From an uncultured Odoribacter sp. (GTDB lineage Bacteria > Bacteroidota > Bacteroidia > Bacteroidales > Marinifilaceae): DNA of 15,956 bases. Of the stretch, positions 7,153-15,764 are shown piece after piece. The position numbers were made by a program, and so were the translations under genes. Position 1 is the first letter of the stretch. Every line of letters begins with the position of its first letter. Below the pieces are notes generated by a model. It had not been told where the DNA came from, made no database searches, and was given only the letters and a program-made list of their open reading frames with translations. The stretch is taken from assembly GCA_900548135.1 (NCBI GenBank), contig URJC01000023.1:1-15956 (forward strand), written 5' to 3'.

Positions 7153-7962
7153 TTATTTAAAAGGAGAATCCGGTTCTTTAGCCATCAAAGAATAGCTCAA
7201 TTTATCCACAAGTCCGGGTAACCATTTACTTAAGAATACTGCTAATTTCCCTTCTACAAAAGTCATAATAATTTCTCTTTTCCTTTTCCGGATTCCTTTC
7301 ACAACAAGGGCTGCACATTGTTCAGCTGTCATCATGTGTTTTTCATCCCTGGGACTTTCACCTTGCTGATGTCCGGCAGCATTCAGTGCAGTTTTACGGA
7401 TATTAGAAGCCGTAAAACCCGGAGCAGCAACTAAAACATGTAACCCTTTTTTCCTGTTTTCGATCCGGACTGTATTCAAAAAACCACGCACAGCAAATTT
7501 ACTGGCTGCATAACCGGTTCGTCCCGGCAAACCTATAAAACCGGCAATTGAAATAATTCCCACAACACTGCCTTGGGTTTTCAGTAAATAAGGAAGAGCA
7601 TATTTCGTACAATAAACTGTTCCCCAGAAATTTACATCCATCACTTTATGTAAAACTGTTATATCCAAATCTTCCAATAAAGCCCGCATAGAGATTCCTG
7701 CATTATTGATAAGTACATCTATCCGGCCATAGTGGATATAAGTTTGTTCAATCAATTCTTTACATGCCTGTTCTTCAGTTACATCTGTCCGGATAGGTAA
7801 AACAGATACACCCAGACTTTTTAAATCCCGTTCTATATTTAATAATTCTTCTATATTTCTGGACGCAATAGCCAATTTTGCTCCCTGATGCGCAAGCTCA
7901 TATACCAATGCTTTACCAATGCCAGAAGAAGCACCAGTAACAATAACAACTTTATCCCGCAT
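7153..7962 (-). CDS. Short-chain dehydrogenase/reductase (classical SDR)
   Basis: NAD(P)-dependent oxidoreductase; substrate unknown. The 269-residue product has the Rossmann motif TGASSGIG at 9-16 and NNAG at 86-89. The catalytic tetrad is N111, S138 (GIISIAG) and Y151/K155 (YAASK). R34 after the second strand (ASRN) suggests NADP(H) preference, an inference. The C-terminal part (MTAEQCAALVVKGIRKRKREI, then a WLPGLVDKL segment) resembles DHRS7-like and YqjQ-like SDRs that often act on lipid-type substrates, but this does not fix a reaction. It is the first gene of the four-gene operon running to mltG, with a TATCTTTG element 29 bases upstream. No Shine-Dalgarno. Confidence 0.9.
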   Translation of the reverse strand: MRDKVVIVTGASSGIGKALVYELAHQGAKLAIASRNIEELLNIERDLKSLGVSVLPIRTDVTEEQACKELIEQTYIHYGRIDVLINNAGISMRALLEDLDITVLHKVMDVNFWGTVYCTKYALPYLLKTQGSVVGIISIAGFIGLPGRTGYAASKFAVRGFLNTVRIENRKKGLHVLVAAPGFTASNIRKTALNAAGHQQGESPRDEKHMMTAEQCAALVVKGIRKRKREIIMTFVEGKLAVFLSKWLPGLVDKLSYSLMAKEPDSPFK

Positions 7963-7990
7963 AATAAACTAATTACAAACATTCTTTTGA

Positions 7991-7998
7991 CAAAGATA
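7991..7998 (-). promoter_or_regulatory. Promoter -7 element for the SDR-DUF3078-NAP-mltG operon
   Basis: The minus strand reads TATCTTTG (TAnnTTTG consensus), implying a leader of about 22 nt. No TTG is found at the -33 spacing. Just upstream lies a 9-base direct repeat, ATTGAAAAT at 8005-8013 and 8019-8027, spaced 14 bases apart; its role is unknown. Confidence 0.6.
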
Positions 7999-8122
7999 AT
8001 AATAATTGAAAATCAGAAATTGAAAATGAATAAATATTTGAAAGAGTGAAGGTAAAAAAGAAAAACGTATGATCAAAACAATATGTCCTATAATTTATAT
8101 TATGTAAAATAATATTTTTTTC

Positions 8123-8150
8123 ATAAAGGGGAGTATCGCATCCCCTTTAT
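8123..8150. terminator. Perfect hairpin after the TPR gene, probable terminator
   Basis: A perfect 10-bp inverted repeat, ATAAAGGGGA (8123-8132) and its complement (8141-8150), encloses an 8-nt loop. It lies 13 bases past the TPR gene stop, where a terminator is expected. Its T-run (TCTTTTT, 8150-8156) is on the plus strand; on the minus strand the stem is followed by an A-run. It may terminate both directions, or mainly plus-strand transcripts. The remainder of 7963-8162 holds the SDR promoter and no gene. Confidence 0.6.
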
Positions 8151-8162
8151 TCTTTTTACTAT

Positions 8163-9371
8163 TTAAAATGATTCCAATTTCTTTACTGTTTCGTCATAAC
8201 CCTGCTGATATTTAGGATCTCTATTTCTCAGTTTGAAATAAATTCCTTTCAAGGTTTTCATAGCATTTACTTTGCCTTCCTGGGCTGTTTGATCATTACT
8301 TTTTTCCATCAGTGCTAAAGCTTTTTCAAAATATGGTACAACAACTTCATAAGCTTTGTATACTTTCTCGACAGCCGCATTATATTCATTAACGTCAGCA
8401 ATTGCGTTCAGTTTTTCCTCATCTTTAAGAATATCCGTCAGTTTCAAATTTCCGATAGAATATTGTGCAATATAATCATTAGGATCTATAGCCAGCGCTT
8501 TTTCATAATATTCTAAGGCTTGCTGTGGTTTTTCCATTTTTTCGTACAGGCCTGCTTTAGCACGGTAAAAAGAGGTATTTTTAGGGTCCTGCTTAATGGC
8601 TTCATCCAAATATTTTTCAGCTTTTTCAGGATCCGGATTTTTACCTAACAAATAATGATTGATTAATTCCACCAACAAATATGAATCTCCCGGGAATTTC
8701 TCATAACCTTCAATTAAATATTTAGCGGCTTCCTCTTCTTTACCCTGAGCTTTCAGCATGCTCACCAAGAATGCATAACTACGTCCTAGTTCATAATTAT
8801 AACTGATTGCTTCTTTATAATATTTTTCAGCCTCATCATATTTATTTGATTTCTGAGCAGCAATACCGGCATTAAAAATGATAGCAGTATCAATGACAAC
8901 AGCTTGTCCTTCTTGCGTCATTATCGGAGTTTTTCTGATTTCCAATACTTTTTTAAAAGAAGCCAGGGCACCTGCAAAATCCTGAGCGCTAAAACGGCTT
9001 ACAGCATCATTGGTATAATCTATAATTAAATTTGTGTATTGAGTTTCCAGTTTCTTGTCATATTTTTTCTTTACATCCAACTCAATCACTTTTTGATAGG
9101 CTTCCCAAGCTTTATTCAAGGCATCGGAGTCTAATTTTTTATAATCTTTGTTTTGACTTTCAAAAATAGCCTGGTAAATCTGACCTTTGGTAAAATAAGC
9201 TTTGTCCCAATTTACACATGCTTCATGTGTGATTGCTTCATCAATCAGTTTTTTTGCCTGATCCAGTTTACCAGAAGTGAAATAGCTGATCGCCTGTGTT
9301 ACTTTTCCTTTTTGTGCATAGGTAAAAGTAGCACAAAAAAGTAAAATCATAATAAAGGATAGTTTTTTCAT
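8163..9371 (-). CDS. Exported tetratricopeptide-repeat protein
   Basis: A 402-residue protein with a signal peptide (MKKLSFIMILLFCATFTYAQ) and TPR helices through most of its length, so probably a periplasmic protein-protein interaction scaffold. Clear repeats include AISYFTSGKLDQAKKLIDEA (about 27-46), FSAQDFAGALASFKKVLE (about 127-144), NKYDEAEKYYKEAI (about 176-189), PEKAEKYLDEAIKQDP and KPQQALEYYEKALAIDPNDY (about 281-300). The last is a textbook TPR consensus. The start at 9371 is chosen because it opens directly with the signal peptide; a start at 9410 would put 13 residues (MEKYNKLIIIFVR) in front of it. It lies 66 bases downstream of gyrA on the same strand. No exact promoter motif lies between (AATATTTG only), so it may be co-transcribed. 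Partner unknown. Confidence 0.88.
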   Translation of the reverse strand: MKKLSFIMILLFCATFTYAQKGKVTQAISYFTSGKLDQAKKLIDEAITHEACVNWDKAYFTKGQIYQAIFESQNKDYKKLDSDALNKAWEAYQKVIELDVKKKYDKKLETQYTNLIIDYTNDAVSRFSAQDFAGALASFKKVLEIRKTPIMTQEGQAVVIDTAIIFNAGIAAQKSNKYDEAEKYYKEAISYNYELGRSYAFLVSMLKAQGKEEEAAKYLIEGYEKFPGDSYLLVELINHYLLGKNPDPEKAEKYLDEAIKQDPKNTSFYRAKAGLYEKMEKPQQALEYYEKALAIDPNDYIAQYSIGNLKLTDILKDEEKLNAIADVNEYNAAVEKVYKAYEVVVPYFEKALALMEKSNDQTAQEGKVNAMKTLKGIYFKLRNRDPKYQQGYDETVKKLESF

Positions 9372-9437
9372 ACGTACAAATATTATAATTAATTTATTAT
9401 ATTTCTCCACGTAACAACGTGTTTGGGATTATTTTTG

Positions 9438-11951
9438 TTATTCTTCACTATTATTATTTACGGCTGATTCTTCGTTTGCTTCACTTATTTCTGTGGTTCC
9501 CTCTTCATCTTTGGAAGCTGAAACTTTAGCTACAGCAGCAATAGAATCTCCATTTCTCAAGTTGATTAATTTAACCCCTTGTGTATTACGTCCCATCACT
9601 CTCAAGGAAGACACATCCAACCGAATTGTCAAGCCAGAACGATTAATAATCATTAAATTATCATCATCTGTGACGTCAATTAAAGCAATCAGGTTACCTG
9701 TCTTATCTGTCATATTGATAGTCTTCACTCCTTTTCCTCCCCGGTTAGTGATACGGTAATCTTCTATTGCTGAACGTTTACCATATCCGTTTTCTGAAAC
9801 AACCAGGATGTTAGCGTTCGTTGGTTCAACGCAAACCATGCCGATTGCTTCATCTGTTTCTTCCATCCAGATTCCCCGTACACCGGAAGCTGTACGTCCC
9901 ATCGGCCGTACTTTCGCTTCCGGAAAACGGATTGCTTTTCCGGATTTAACGGCAATCATGATATCGTTCTCTCCATTGGTTAGTTTTGCCTCCAACAATT
10001 GGTCTCCTTCCTTTATCGTGATTGCATTCACTCCATTCTGACGAGGCCGTGAATAAGCTTCCAGGGTTGTCTTTTTGATAATACCTTTCTTGGTACAAAG
10101 TACAATATAGTTGCTATTAATATAATCGTCATCCTTTAAGGATAATAGATTGATATAAGCTTTCACTTTATCATCCGGCTCAATATTCAGTAAATTCTGG
10201 ATAGCACGTCCTTTAGATTGTTTTGTGCCCTCCGGAATATCATACACCTTTAACCAGAAACATTTGCCTTTTTCTGTAAAGAAAAGCATTGTATTGTGCA
10301 TAGTAGCCATAATCATATGTTCCAGGAAGTCTTCATCCCGGGTCGCAGATCCTTTCGAGCCTACTCCTCCTCTGTTTTGCACTTTATATTCAGACAATGG
10401 AGTACGTTTAATATATCCCATATGTGAAATGGTAATCACCATTTCTTCATCAGCGTAAAAATCTTCCGGATTGAACTCTTCGGAAGCATAAACAATATCT
10501 GTCCTTCTTTCATCCCCGTATTGTGCTTTTACAGCCAACAATTCGTTTTTAATGATTTCCATCCTCAGTTCAACTTTGGCCAGAATTTCATTCAAGTGAG
10601 CAATCAATTTTTCAATTTCCTCGTATTCTCCTCTCAGTTTCTCTTGCTCCAGTCCTGTCAATTGGCCTAAACGCATAGCGACAATCGCACTCGCCTGCTT
10701 GTCCGTCAAACTAAAACGGTCCATCAATGCAGTCTGGGCTTCTACCGGAGTTTTAGAAGCCCGGATTAATTTAATGACTTCATCGATATGATCAGAAGCA
10801 ATAATTAATCCTTCCAGAATATGTGCTCTTTCTTCAGCTTTCCGAAGCTCAAATTGAGTACGCCGGATAACCACTTCATGCCGATGGTCTACAAAATAAT
10901 GGATAAGATCTCTCAGGTTCAGTAATTTGGGACGTCCGTGTACCAAAGCAACATTATTCACCCCAAAGGAAGACTGCAAAGCCGTATGTTTCAGCAACGT
11001 ATTTAAAACGACGTTGGATATAGCATCTTTTTTAACATCGATAACAATACGCATACCTTCCCGGTCAGATTCATCATTGATATTAGAAATACCATCGATT
11101 TTTTTCTCATTGATTAAGTCGGCAATCCGGGATATCAGTTCTGCTTTATTGACCATATAAGGGATCTCATGCACAATGATTTTTTCCCGTCCGTTAGGCA
11201 TCACTTCTACCGATGTTTTCGGACGGATAACGATACGTCCCCGGCCGGTAAGGTATGATTCGCGTACACCACTATACCCATAGATAGTACCTCCTGTCGG
11301 AAAATCAGGTGCTTTGATAATCTTAATCAGTTCTTCTATATCAATATCCGGATTGTCTATGTAAGCACAAATGGCATCAACTGTATCGACGATATTATGA
11401 GGAGCCATATTAGTTGCCATACCTACAGCAATACCGGAAGCACCATTCACTAATAAATAAGGTATACGGGTCGGCAATACAGTTGGTTCTTTCAGGGAAC
11501 CGTCAAAATTATCCATCATATCAACCGTATCCTTATCAATATCTACCAGCATATCCTCAGTAATCTTTGCCATACGGGCTTCTGTATAACGCATGGCAGC
11601 AGGGCTATCTCCATCTACAGAACCAAAATTCCCCTGACCATCTACCAATGGATAACGTAATGACCATTCCTGAGCCATTCGGACCATGGCCATATATACG
11701 GAACTATCACCATGCGGATGATATTTACCCAAAACTTCACCTACAATTCTCGCTGATTTTTTATAAGGCTTACCAGAAGTTAATCCTAACTCCTCCATCC
11801 CGAACAACACCCGCCGGTGTACCGGTTTCAAACCATCACGCACATCCGGTAAAGCTCGTGAAACAATCACTGACATTGAATAATCAATGTAGGATCTTTT
11901 CATCTCCTCTTCTACATTAATTTTAATAATTTTTTCTCCGCCGTTTTCCAT
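9438..11951 (-). CDS. gyrA: DNA gyrase subunit A
   Basis: The A subunit of the A2B2 enzyme that introduces negative supercoils; it makes the double-strand break through a tyrosyl-DNA link. The 837-residue product starts with [19 protein letters not shown] and [12 protein letters not shown]. The catalytic tyrosine is Y122 ([10 protein letters not shown]). The quinolone pocket has S83 in [12 protein letters not shown], but M87 stands where E. coli has aspartate. The C-terminal six-bladed pinwheel follows: a GyrA-box-like [10 protein letters not shown] near residues 524-533 and a second NRGGKG near 734. The C-terminus is acidic ([14 protein letters not shown]). A box of this type and the six blades favour GyrA over ParC. 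A TACATTTG element lies 77 bases upstream. The exported TPR gene follows. Confidence 0.97.
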   Translation of the reverse strand: MENGGEKIIKINVEEEMKRSYIDYSMSVIVSRALPDVRDGLKPVHRRVLFGMEELGLTSGKPYKKSARIVGEVLGKYHPHGDSSVYMAMVRMAQEWSLRYPLVDGQGNFGSVDGDSPAAMRYTEARMAKITEDMLVDIDKDTVDMMDNFDGSLKEPTVLPTRIPYLLVNGASGIAVGMATNMAPHNIVDTVDAICAYIDNPDIDIEELIKIIKAPDFPTGGTIYGYSGVRESYLTGRGRIVIRPKTSVEVMPNGREKIIVHEIPYMVNKAELISRIADLINEKKIDGISNINDESDREGMRIVIDVKKDAISNVVLNTLLKHTALQSSFGVNNVALVHGRPKLLNLRDLIHYFVDHRHEVVIRRTQFELRKAEERAHILEGLIIASDHIDEVIKLIRASKTPVEAQTALMDRFSLTDKQASAIVAMRLGQLTGLEQEKLRGEYEEIEKLIAHLNEILAKVELRMEIIKNELLAVKAQYGDERRTDIVYASEEFNPEDFYADEEMVITISHMGYIKRTPLSEYKVQNRGGVGSKGSATRDEDFLEHMIMATMHNTMLFFTEKGKCFWLKVYDIPEGTKQSKGRAIQNLLNIEPDDKVKAYINLLSLKDDDYINSNYIVLCTKKGIIKKTTLEAYSRPRQNGVNAITIKEGDQLLEAKLTNGENDIMIAVKSGKAIRFPEAKVRPMGRTASGVRGIWMEETDEAIGMVCVEPTNANILVVSENGYGKRSAIEDYRITNRGGKGVKTINMTDKTGNLIALIDVTDDDNLMIINRSGLTIRLDVSSLRVMGRNTQGVKLINLRNGDSIAAVAKVSASKDEEGTTEISEANEESAVNNNSEE

Positions 11952-12027
11952 CTATATATAAATTACTGTTAATCAAAATATTAAATAGGGATACACACGA
12001 CATTTTCCCCTTTCCCTAAAAATCATA

Positions 12028-12035
12028 CAAATGTA
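12028..12035 (-). promoter_or_regulatory. Promoter -7 element for gyrA
   Basis: The minus strand reads TACATTTG, matching TAnnTTTG, between the hydrolase stop and the gyrA start. No TTG at 19-21 bases upstream. The implied leader of about 70 nt is longer than elsewhere in the window and contains a TAGGGA/TCCCTA inverted repeat (12013-12018 with 11986-11991). Confidence 0.6.
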
Positions 12036-12075
12036 ATAAATTCAATCGTTATAAAAAGAAATTGTGCTTTCTTTT

Positions 12076-12846
12076 TTAACGTTCAGGAATCTCCGTTACA
12101 AAGGTATCGTAAGCTAATTTGACATTTCCGGGTAATTCTTTTGCGACCTCCGAGGCCAATCCCATCTGATGGCCAATATGAGTAAGGTAAGTTTGCTTTG
12201 GATGTAATCGGCGGACTATCTCCAGAGCCTCCTGCAGATTAAAATGGGACATGTGTTCTTCCTTGCGAAGGGCATTGATCACCAGATATTCAACTCCCTT
12301 CAAAAGCTCCATTGAACTTTCAGGTATTGTTTTGGCATCTGTGATATAAGCAAAATTCCCGATCCGGAATCCGAGTACAGGCATTTTATAGTGTAACACC
12401 GGAATTGGAATTACCCGGATATCATCAATATAAAAAGGGGTATCATTTATGATATGGTAGTTAATTTCCGGTACCCCCGGATACCGAAAAGCCGCAAAAG
12501 CATAGGAAAAGTCTTTGTAAACCACCTCCCGGGTACCTTCACTGCCATATACATCCACTCCCCCCTGTTTCACCCAATTGAATGCCCTGACATCATCCAG
12601 ACCTCCGATGTGATCTTTATGTCCATGAGTTAATAAAATAGCTCTGATATCCTTTACTTCACTACGTAACATCTGATAACGAAAGTCTGGGCCTGCATCT
12701 ATCACCAATTTTTTTCCCTTGATTTCCAACATTGCAGAAGCCCTTAACCGTTTATCATGCTTGTCCGTCGATTGACAAACCGGACAATTACAGGCAATCA
12801 CCGGAATTCCCTGTGATGTACCACTCCCCAAAATAGTTAATTTCAT
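12076..12846 (-). CDS. MBL-fold metallo-hydrolase, PhnP-like
   Basis: A 256-residue cytoplasmic metallo-beta-lactamase-fold hydrolase. Metal ligands are visible: THGHKDH (H74, H76, D78, H79), H152 (VLHYKMPVLGF), D170 (ITDAKT) and H223 (LTHIGH). The opening GSGTSQGIPVIACNCPVC has C19, C21 and C24, which with H226 could form a structural zinc site like that of PhnP, the phosphodiesterase for cyclic phosphoribosyl phosphate in phosphonate breakdown. No phosphonate genes are nearby, so the substrate may differ; phosphodiesterase activity is an inference. It is transcribed toward gyrA, which has its own -7 element, and is divergent from the RsmI-like gene. Confidence 0.88.
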   Translation of the reverse strand: MKLTILGSGTSQGIPVIACNCPVCQSTDKHDKRLRASAMLEIKGKKLVIDAGPDFRYQMLRSEVKDIRAILLTHGHKDHIGGLDDVRAFNWVKQGGVDVYGSEGTREVVYKDFSYAFAAFRYPGVPEINYHIINDTPFYIDDIRVIPIPVLHYKMPVLGFRIGNFAYITDAKTIPESSMELLKGVEYLVINALRKEEHMSHFNLQEALEIVRRLHPKQTYLTHIGHQMGLASEVAKELPGNVKLAYDTFVTEIPER

Positions 12847-12866
12847 ACGAACTTAAATTGTCTTCA

Positions 12867-12874
12867 CAAAGATA
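12867..12874 (-). promoter_or_regulatory. Promoter -7 element for the PhnP-like hydrolase gene
   Basis: The minus strand reads TATCTTTG, matching TAnnTTTG, ending 21 bases before the start codon. Its upstream contact region overlaps the plus-strand promoter of the divergent gene. Confidence 0.6.
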
Positions 12875-12896
12875 ACATATATTACAAAATTGGTGT

Positions 12897-12904
12897 TACC
12901 TTTG
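12897..12904 (+). promoter_or_regulatory. Promoter -7 element for the RsmI-like methyltransferase gene
   Basis: The plus strand reads TACCTTTG, matching TAnnTTTG, 35 bases before the ATG at 12940. It lies only 22 bases from the opposing -7 element at 12867-12874, so the two promoters are back to back and share their -33 regions. Confidence 0.6.
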
Positions 12905-12939
12905 GATGTAAAATAAATGTTTCAATGTACTAATTATTC

Positions 12940-13656
12940 ATGGGAAAATTGTATTTGATCCCCAATACGTTGGGAGAAACTGAAATCACAAAGGTAATAC
13001 CAGCCGAAGTAGAATTACTGATAAAATCATTAAAAGTATTCGTTAGTGAAAACCCCAAAAATACCCGTCGATTTTTAAAAAAGATTGATAAGACTATTTT
13101 GTTGGATGAAATCATTTTCCTTGAATTAAGTGAACATTCTGAACGTAAAGACATTGAGACTTATTTACCTTATTTGGAAAAAAACGATGTGGGCGTTATT
13201 TCAGAGGCTGGCTGCCCGGGGATAGCAGACCCAGGAGCTGAATTGGTGGCTCTCGCTCACCGGCAACATATCCAGGTGGTACCCCTTGTGGGCCCCTCCT
13301 CCATTTTATTGGCTCTGATAGCTTCCGGACTCAGTGGACAACATTTTTCATTCAATGGTTACTTGCCGGTAAAAAGTAATGAACGGGTTAAAGCTTTAAA
13401 AAATTACGAACGGCGGTCAGCTATGGAAAACCAGACTCAAATTTTTATTGAAACACCTTACCGGAATCAGAAACTTTTTGAGGAGATGATACAGTATCTA
13501 AACCCTAAAACATTACTTTCAATAGCATGCGATATTACCACTGAAAATGAATACATCAGAACATTATCTATTCAGGAATGGAAGAAACAAAAACCGGAAA
13601 TCCATAAACGCCCGGCCATATTCCTATTGTTGCTCCCTCAAATTTCCGGCAGATAG
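12940..13656 (+). CDS. SAM-dependent methyltransferase, RsmI-like (tetrapyrrole methylase fold)
   Basis: A 238-residue cytoplasmic methyltransferase of the family that includes RsmI, which 2'-O-methylates C1402 of 16S rRNA. Visible motifs: LYLIPNTLGET at 4-14 (RsmI proper has a VATPIGN type), ENPKNTRRFLKKI at 37-49 (the EDTR-type helix), the SAM-site loop VISEAGCPGIADPGAELV at 86-103, VVPLVGPSSILLALIASGL at 113-131, FNGYLPVK, and FIETPYRNQ near 169-177. The altered N-terminal loop suggests a Bacteroidota paralog beside true RsmI, so the target is not certain. The start follows a TACCTTTG element with a leader of about 29 nt. It is divergent from the hydrolase and ends 4 bases before the convergent transporter gene. 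Confidence 0.88.
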   Translation: MGKLYLIPNTLGETEITKVIPAEVELLIKSLKVFVSENPKNTRRFLKKIDKTILLDEIIFLELSEHSERKDIETYLPYLEKNDVGVISEAGCPGIADPGAELVALAHRQHIQVVPLVGPSSILLALIASGLSGQHFSFNGYLPVKSNERVKALKNYERRSAMENQTQIFIETPYRNQKLFEEMIQYLNPKTLLSIACDITTENEYIRTLSIQEWKKQKPEIHKRPAIFLLLLPQISGR

Positions 13657-13660
13657 GTTG

Positions 13661-14539
13661 TTATTGCTTTTTATCATATAATACAACCAGGGTTACAGCA
13701 ACTATTATAAATACAATACCCAAACCTCCTTGAAAAGTAAAGAACTCGTGAAATAGAATGATTCCAATTAATACGGCAGTTAGGGGTTCCATAGCCCCCA
13801 GAATAGAGGTCAATGTGGGACCGATGTGCTTTATTGCTTTTACCAGGGTCATATTGGAAATTGCTGTGGCTGGTAAGGCTAAGCCTAATATATACAGCCA
13901 CATCCGGCCATTGGTTTCCAAACGTATACCTTCTGTCAAACCACCCTATCAGATAAAAAAAGAAGCTCCGAAAGCCATAACGTAGCAGGTTAGAACAGTG
14001 GAATCAATTTCAACAGCCCGGCTCTTTCTCACTCCTATGATATACCCTCCGTAAGAGAATACGGAAATACAGGCTGCCGTTATACCCAAAGTCACATTTC
14101 CCTGGCAGAAGTCAATATTTCCCAGAGAAAGCAAAATGGCTCCCACAACTGACATCCCAACTGCAATAAAAATAGCTCCGGATTTTCTTTCCCGGAAAAA
14201 AAGGGTCATCGCAAGCGCAACAGCCAGAGGATACATAAAATGAATAGTAGAAGCTACCCCACTGGCAATGTTCTGATAAGCGAAAACCAGACTTAAAGAA
14301 GTCACTGCCCGAAAGACACTTAATCCTAAAACAGCTCCCCATTCTTTCCGTTTTAACCGAAAATTATATCGGAATAACAGTCCCCAAAGAATCATACAGA
14401 GAGAAGCAATTCCCCAACGGTAGGATAAAACTTCAAATGGAGTGTAGCCATTTCCCAGTAATAATAAGGTAAAGCAGGGAGCTAATCCGAATGTAGAAGA
14501 CGATACTGCTGCATAAGTAATACCCTTGATTTTACTCAT
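13661..14539 (-). pseudogene. EamA-family (DMT) transporter interrupted by tandem in-frame stops
   Basis: Drug/metabolite transporter superfamily gene: ten predicted membrane helices in two EamA halves, substrate unknown. Codons from 14539 encode MSKIKGITYAAVSSSTFGL through LTCYVMAFGASFFI (196 residues), then TGA (13949-13951) and TAG (13946-13948), then the same frame continues open for nearly 100 codons with a normal second-half ending (LGLALPATAISNM, HIGPTLTSILGAMEPLTAVLIG, a terminal VVLYDKK). Read through, the length is about 292 residues, typical of the family. The stops follow an A7 run on plus (13955-13961). Another frame reads SFFYLIG across this point, so two compensating one-base indels would also explain it. 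The start at 14539 is chosen because the -7 element lies inside the longer frame from 14578. A recent pseudogene is most likely; assembly error or recoding is possible. Confidence 0.8.
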
Positions 14540-14555
14540 TTTCGAAAAATTTCGG

Positions 14556-14563
14556 CAAAAGTA
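14556..14563 (-). promoter_or_regulatory. Promoter -7 element for the EamA transporter gene
   Basis: The minus strand reads TACTTTTG, matching TAnnTTTG, 17 bases before the ATG at 14539 (leader about 10 nt). No -33 TTG at standard spacing. I see no matching element on the plus strand for the divergent aldolase gene in 14564-14636. Confidence 0.55.
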
Positions 14564-14636
14564 GGAAATGTATTTCAAAAGAAGAAATCAGGAGTAGTAA
14601 CTCTTTACCCGGTCAAACGTAAAATTGAAATAAATC

Positions 14637-15713
14637 ATGAATCAAACACGTATGGAAAATTTAGTGAAAATAACAGATGTTCTTGGAGACAAACAAGAGT
14701 ACTATTTGGGACATATTTGCCGGACGATACCAAAATCCAGTCTACATCTCCCGGCTCCGGATACAGTTGAAAAAATCTGGATGGACAGTGACCGTAATAT
14801 CCCGACCCTGAATAATCTGCAGCATCTTTTAAACCACGGGCGCCTATCAGGTACAGGTTATGTTTCTATCCTGCCAGTCGACCAGGGAATTGAACATACC
14901 GCAGGAGCATCCTTCGCACCCAATCCACTCTATTTCGATCCTGAAAATATCGTGCGTTTGGCTATAGCAGGAGAATGTAATGCGGTGGTATCGACTTTCG
15001 GGGTATTGGGTAGTGTTGCCCGTAAGTATGCACACCGAATTCCTTTTATAGTAAAACTTAACCATAATGAATTATTAAGTTATCCCAACAGTTATGATCA
15101 AATTCTCTTCGGAACGGTCAAAGAAGCCTGGAATATGGGAGCAATAGGAGTCGGGGCAACGATCTATTTCGGTTCACCGGAGAGTCGTCGGCAACTGACA
15201 GAGATAGCGGATACCTTTGAATATGCCCATCAATTAGGTATGATTACTATTTTGTGGTGTTATCTTCGTAATCCAGCTTTTAAAACAACAGAAACAGATT
15301 ATCATGAAGCAGCTGATTTGACCGGACAGGCAAATCATTTGGGAGTAACGATACAAGCAGATATTATAAAACAAAAATTGCCCGTTACTAATGGCGGATT
15401 TACTGCTTTAAATTTTGGTAAAACGGATAAGAGAATGTACACCCAGCTGAGCTCACAGCATCCTATCGATATGTGCCGTTATCAGGTTGCAAATTGCTAT
15501 ATGGGACGGGTGGGCCTGATCAATTCCGGAGGGGCTTCAACCGGCAATAATGACCTGCGCGAGGCAATAATTACAGCAGTGATCAATAAACGGGCCGGAG
15601 GAATGGGGTTAATCGCAGGCCGCAAGGTTTTTCAGAAAAATATGGAAGACGGAGTTCAATTGTTACATAATATTCAGGAAATTTATCTGGATAATAGCAT
15701 AACCATAGCTTGA
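14637..15713 (+). CDS. fbaB: Class I fructose-bisphosphate aldolase (DhnA/FbaB type)
   Basis: Reversible cleavage of fructose 1,6-bisphosphate to dihydroxyacetone phosphate and glyceraldehyde 3-phosphate through a Schiff-base lysine. The 358-residue product closely fits the Bacteroidota class I enzyme as I recall it: [20 protein letters not shown] at 68-87, [31 protein letters not shown] at 119-133, FIVKLNHNE at 137-145, [29 protein letters not shown] at 207-215, [21 protein letters not shown] with K245 the likely Schiff-base residue by comparison with archaeal aldolases, INSGG at 295-299, and the phosphate-binding [14 protein letters not shown] near 321-334. The C-terminus DNSITIA is conserved. 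M1 (14637) or M6 (14652) could be the start. It converges on gpmA, another glycolytic gene. Confidence 0.95.
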   Translation: MNQTRMENLVKITDVLGDKQEYYLGHICRTIPKSSLHLPAPDTVEKIWMDSDRNIPTLNNLQHLLNHGRLSGTGYVSILPVDQGIEHTAGASFAPNPLYFDPENIVRLAIAGECNAVVSTFGVLGSVARKYAHRIPFIVKLNHNELLSYPNSYDQILFGTVKEAWNMGAIGVGATIYFGSPESRRQLTEIADTFEYAHQLGMITILWCYLRNPAFKTTETDYHEAADLTGQANHLGVTIQADIIKQKLPVTNGGFTALNFGKTDKRMYTQLSSQHPIDMCRYQVANCYMGRVGLINSGGASTGNNDLREAIITAVINKRAGGMGLIAGRKVFQKNMEDGVQLLHNIQEIYLDNSITIA

Positions 15714-15717
15714 AAAC

Positions 15718-15757
15718 AACTAAGAAGAAAATAGAATTCCTAATTTTCTTCTTAGTT
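15718..15757. terminator. Bidirectional hairpin terminator between fbaB and gpmA
   Basis: A perfect 15-bp inverted repeat, AACTAAGAAGAAAAT (15718-15732) with its complement (15743-15757), has a 10-nt loop containing GAATTC. It lies 4 bases after the aldolase stop and 7 past the gpmA stop on the other strand. The stem is A-rich on one arm and T-rich on the other, so each direction has T-rich RNA at the stem's 3' arm, though no long T-run follows on plus. Confidence 0.8.
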
Positions 15758-15764
15758 AGTCGTC

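Noticed and set aside
8005..8027. Direct repeat ATTGAAAAT as an operator or CRISPR-like repeat
   Set aside because: Only two 9-base copies in AT-rich spacer DNA; too little to support a function.
9372..9410. Longer TPR protein start at 9410
   Set aside because: It would bury a clean signal peptide behind 13 extra residues.
11567..11920. Plus-strand reading frame of 117 codons opposite gyrA
   Set aside because: Shadow of a strongly conserved gene; no promoter and no recognisable protein features. Other antisense frames (836-1111, 5040-5366, 6431-6652, 12930-13154 minus) were dropped for the same reason.
9438..11951. Topoisomerase IV subunit ParC instead of GyrA
   Set aside because: The full-length C-terminal pinwheel with a GyrA-box-like QNRGGVG and the acidic tail favours GyrA.
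14540..14578. Longer EamA start at 14578
   Set aside because: The TACTTTTG -7 element (14556-14563) falls inside it, and the membrane protein begins naturally at MSKIKGI (14539).
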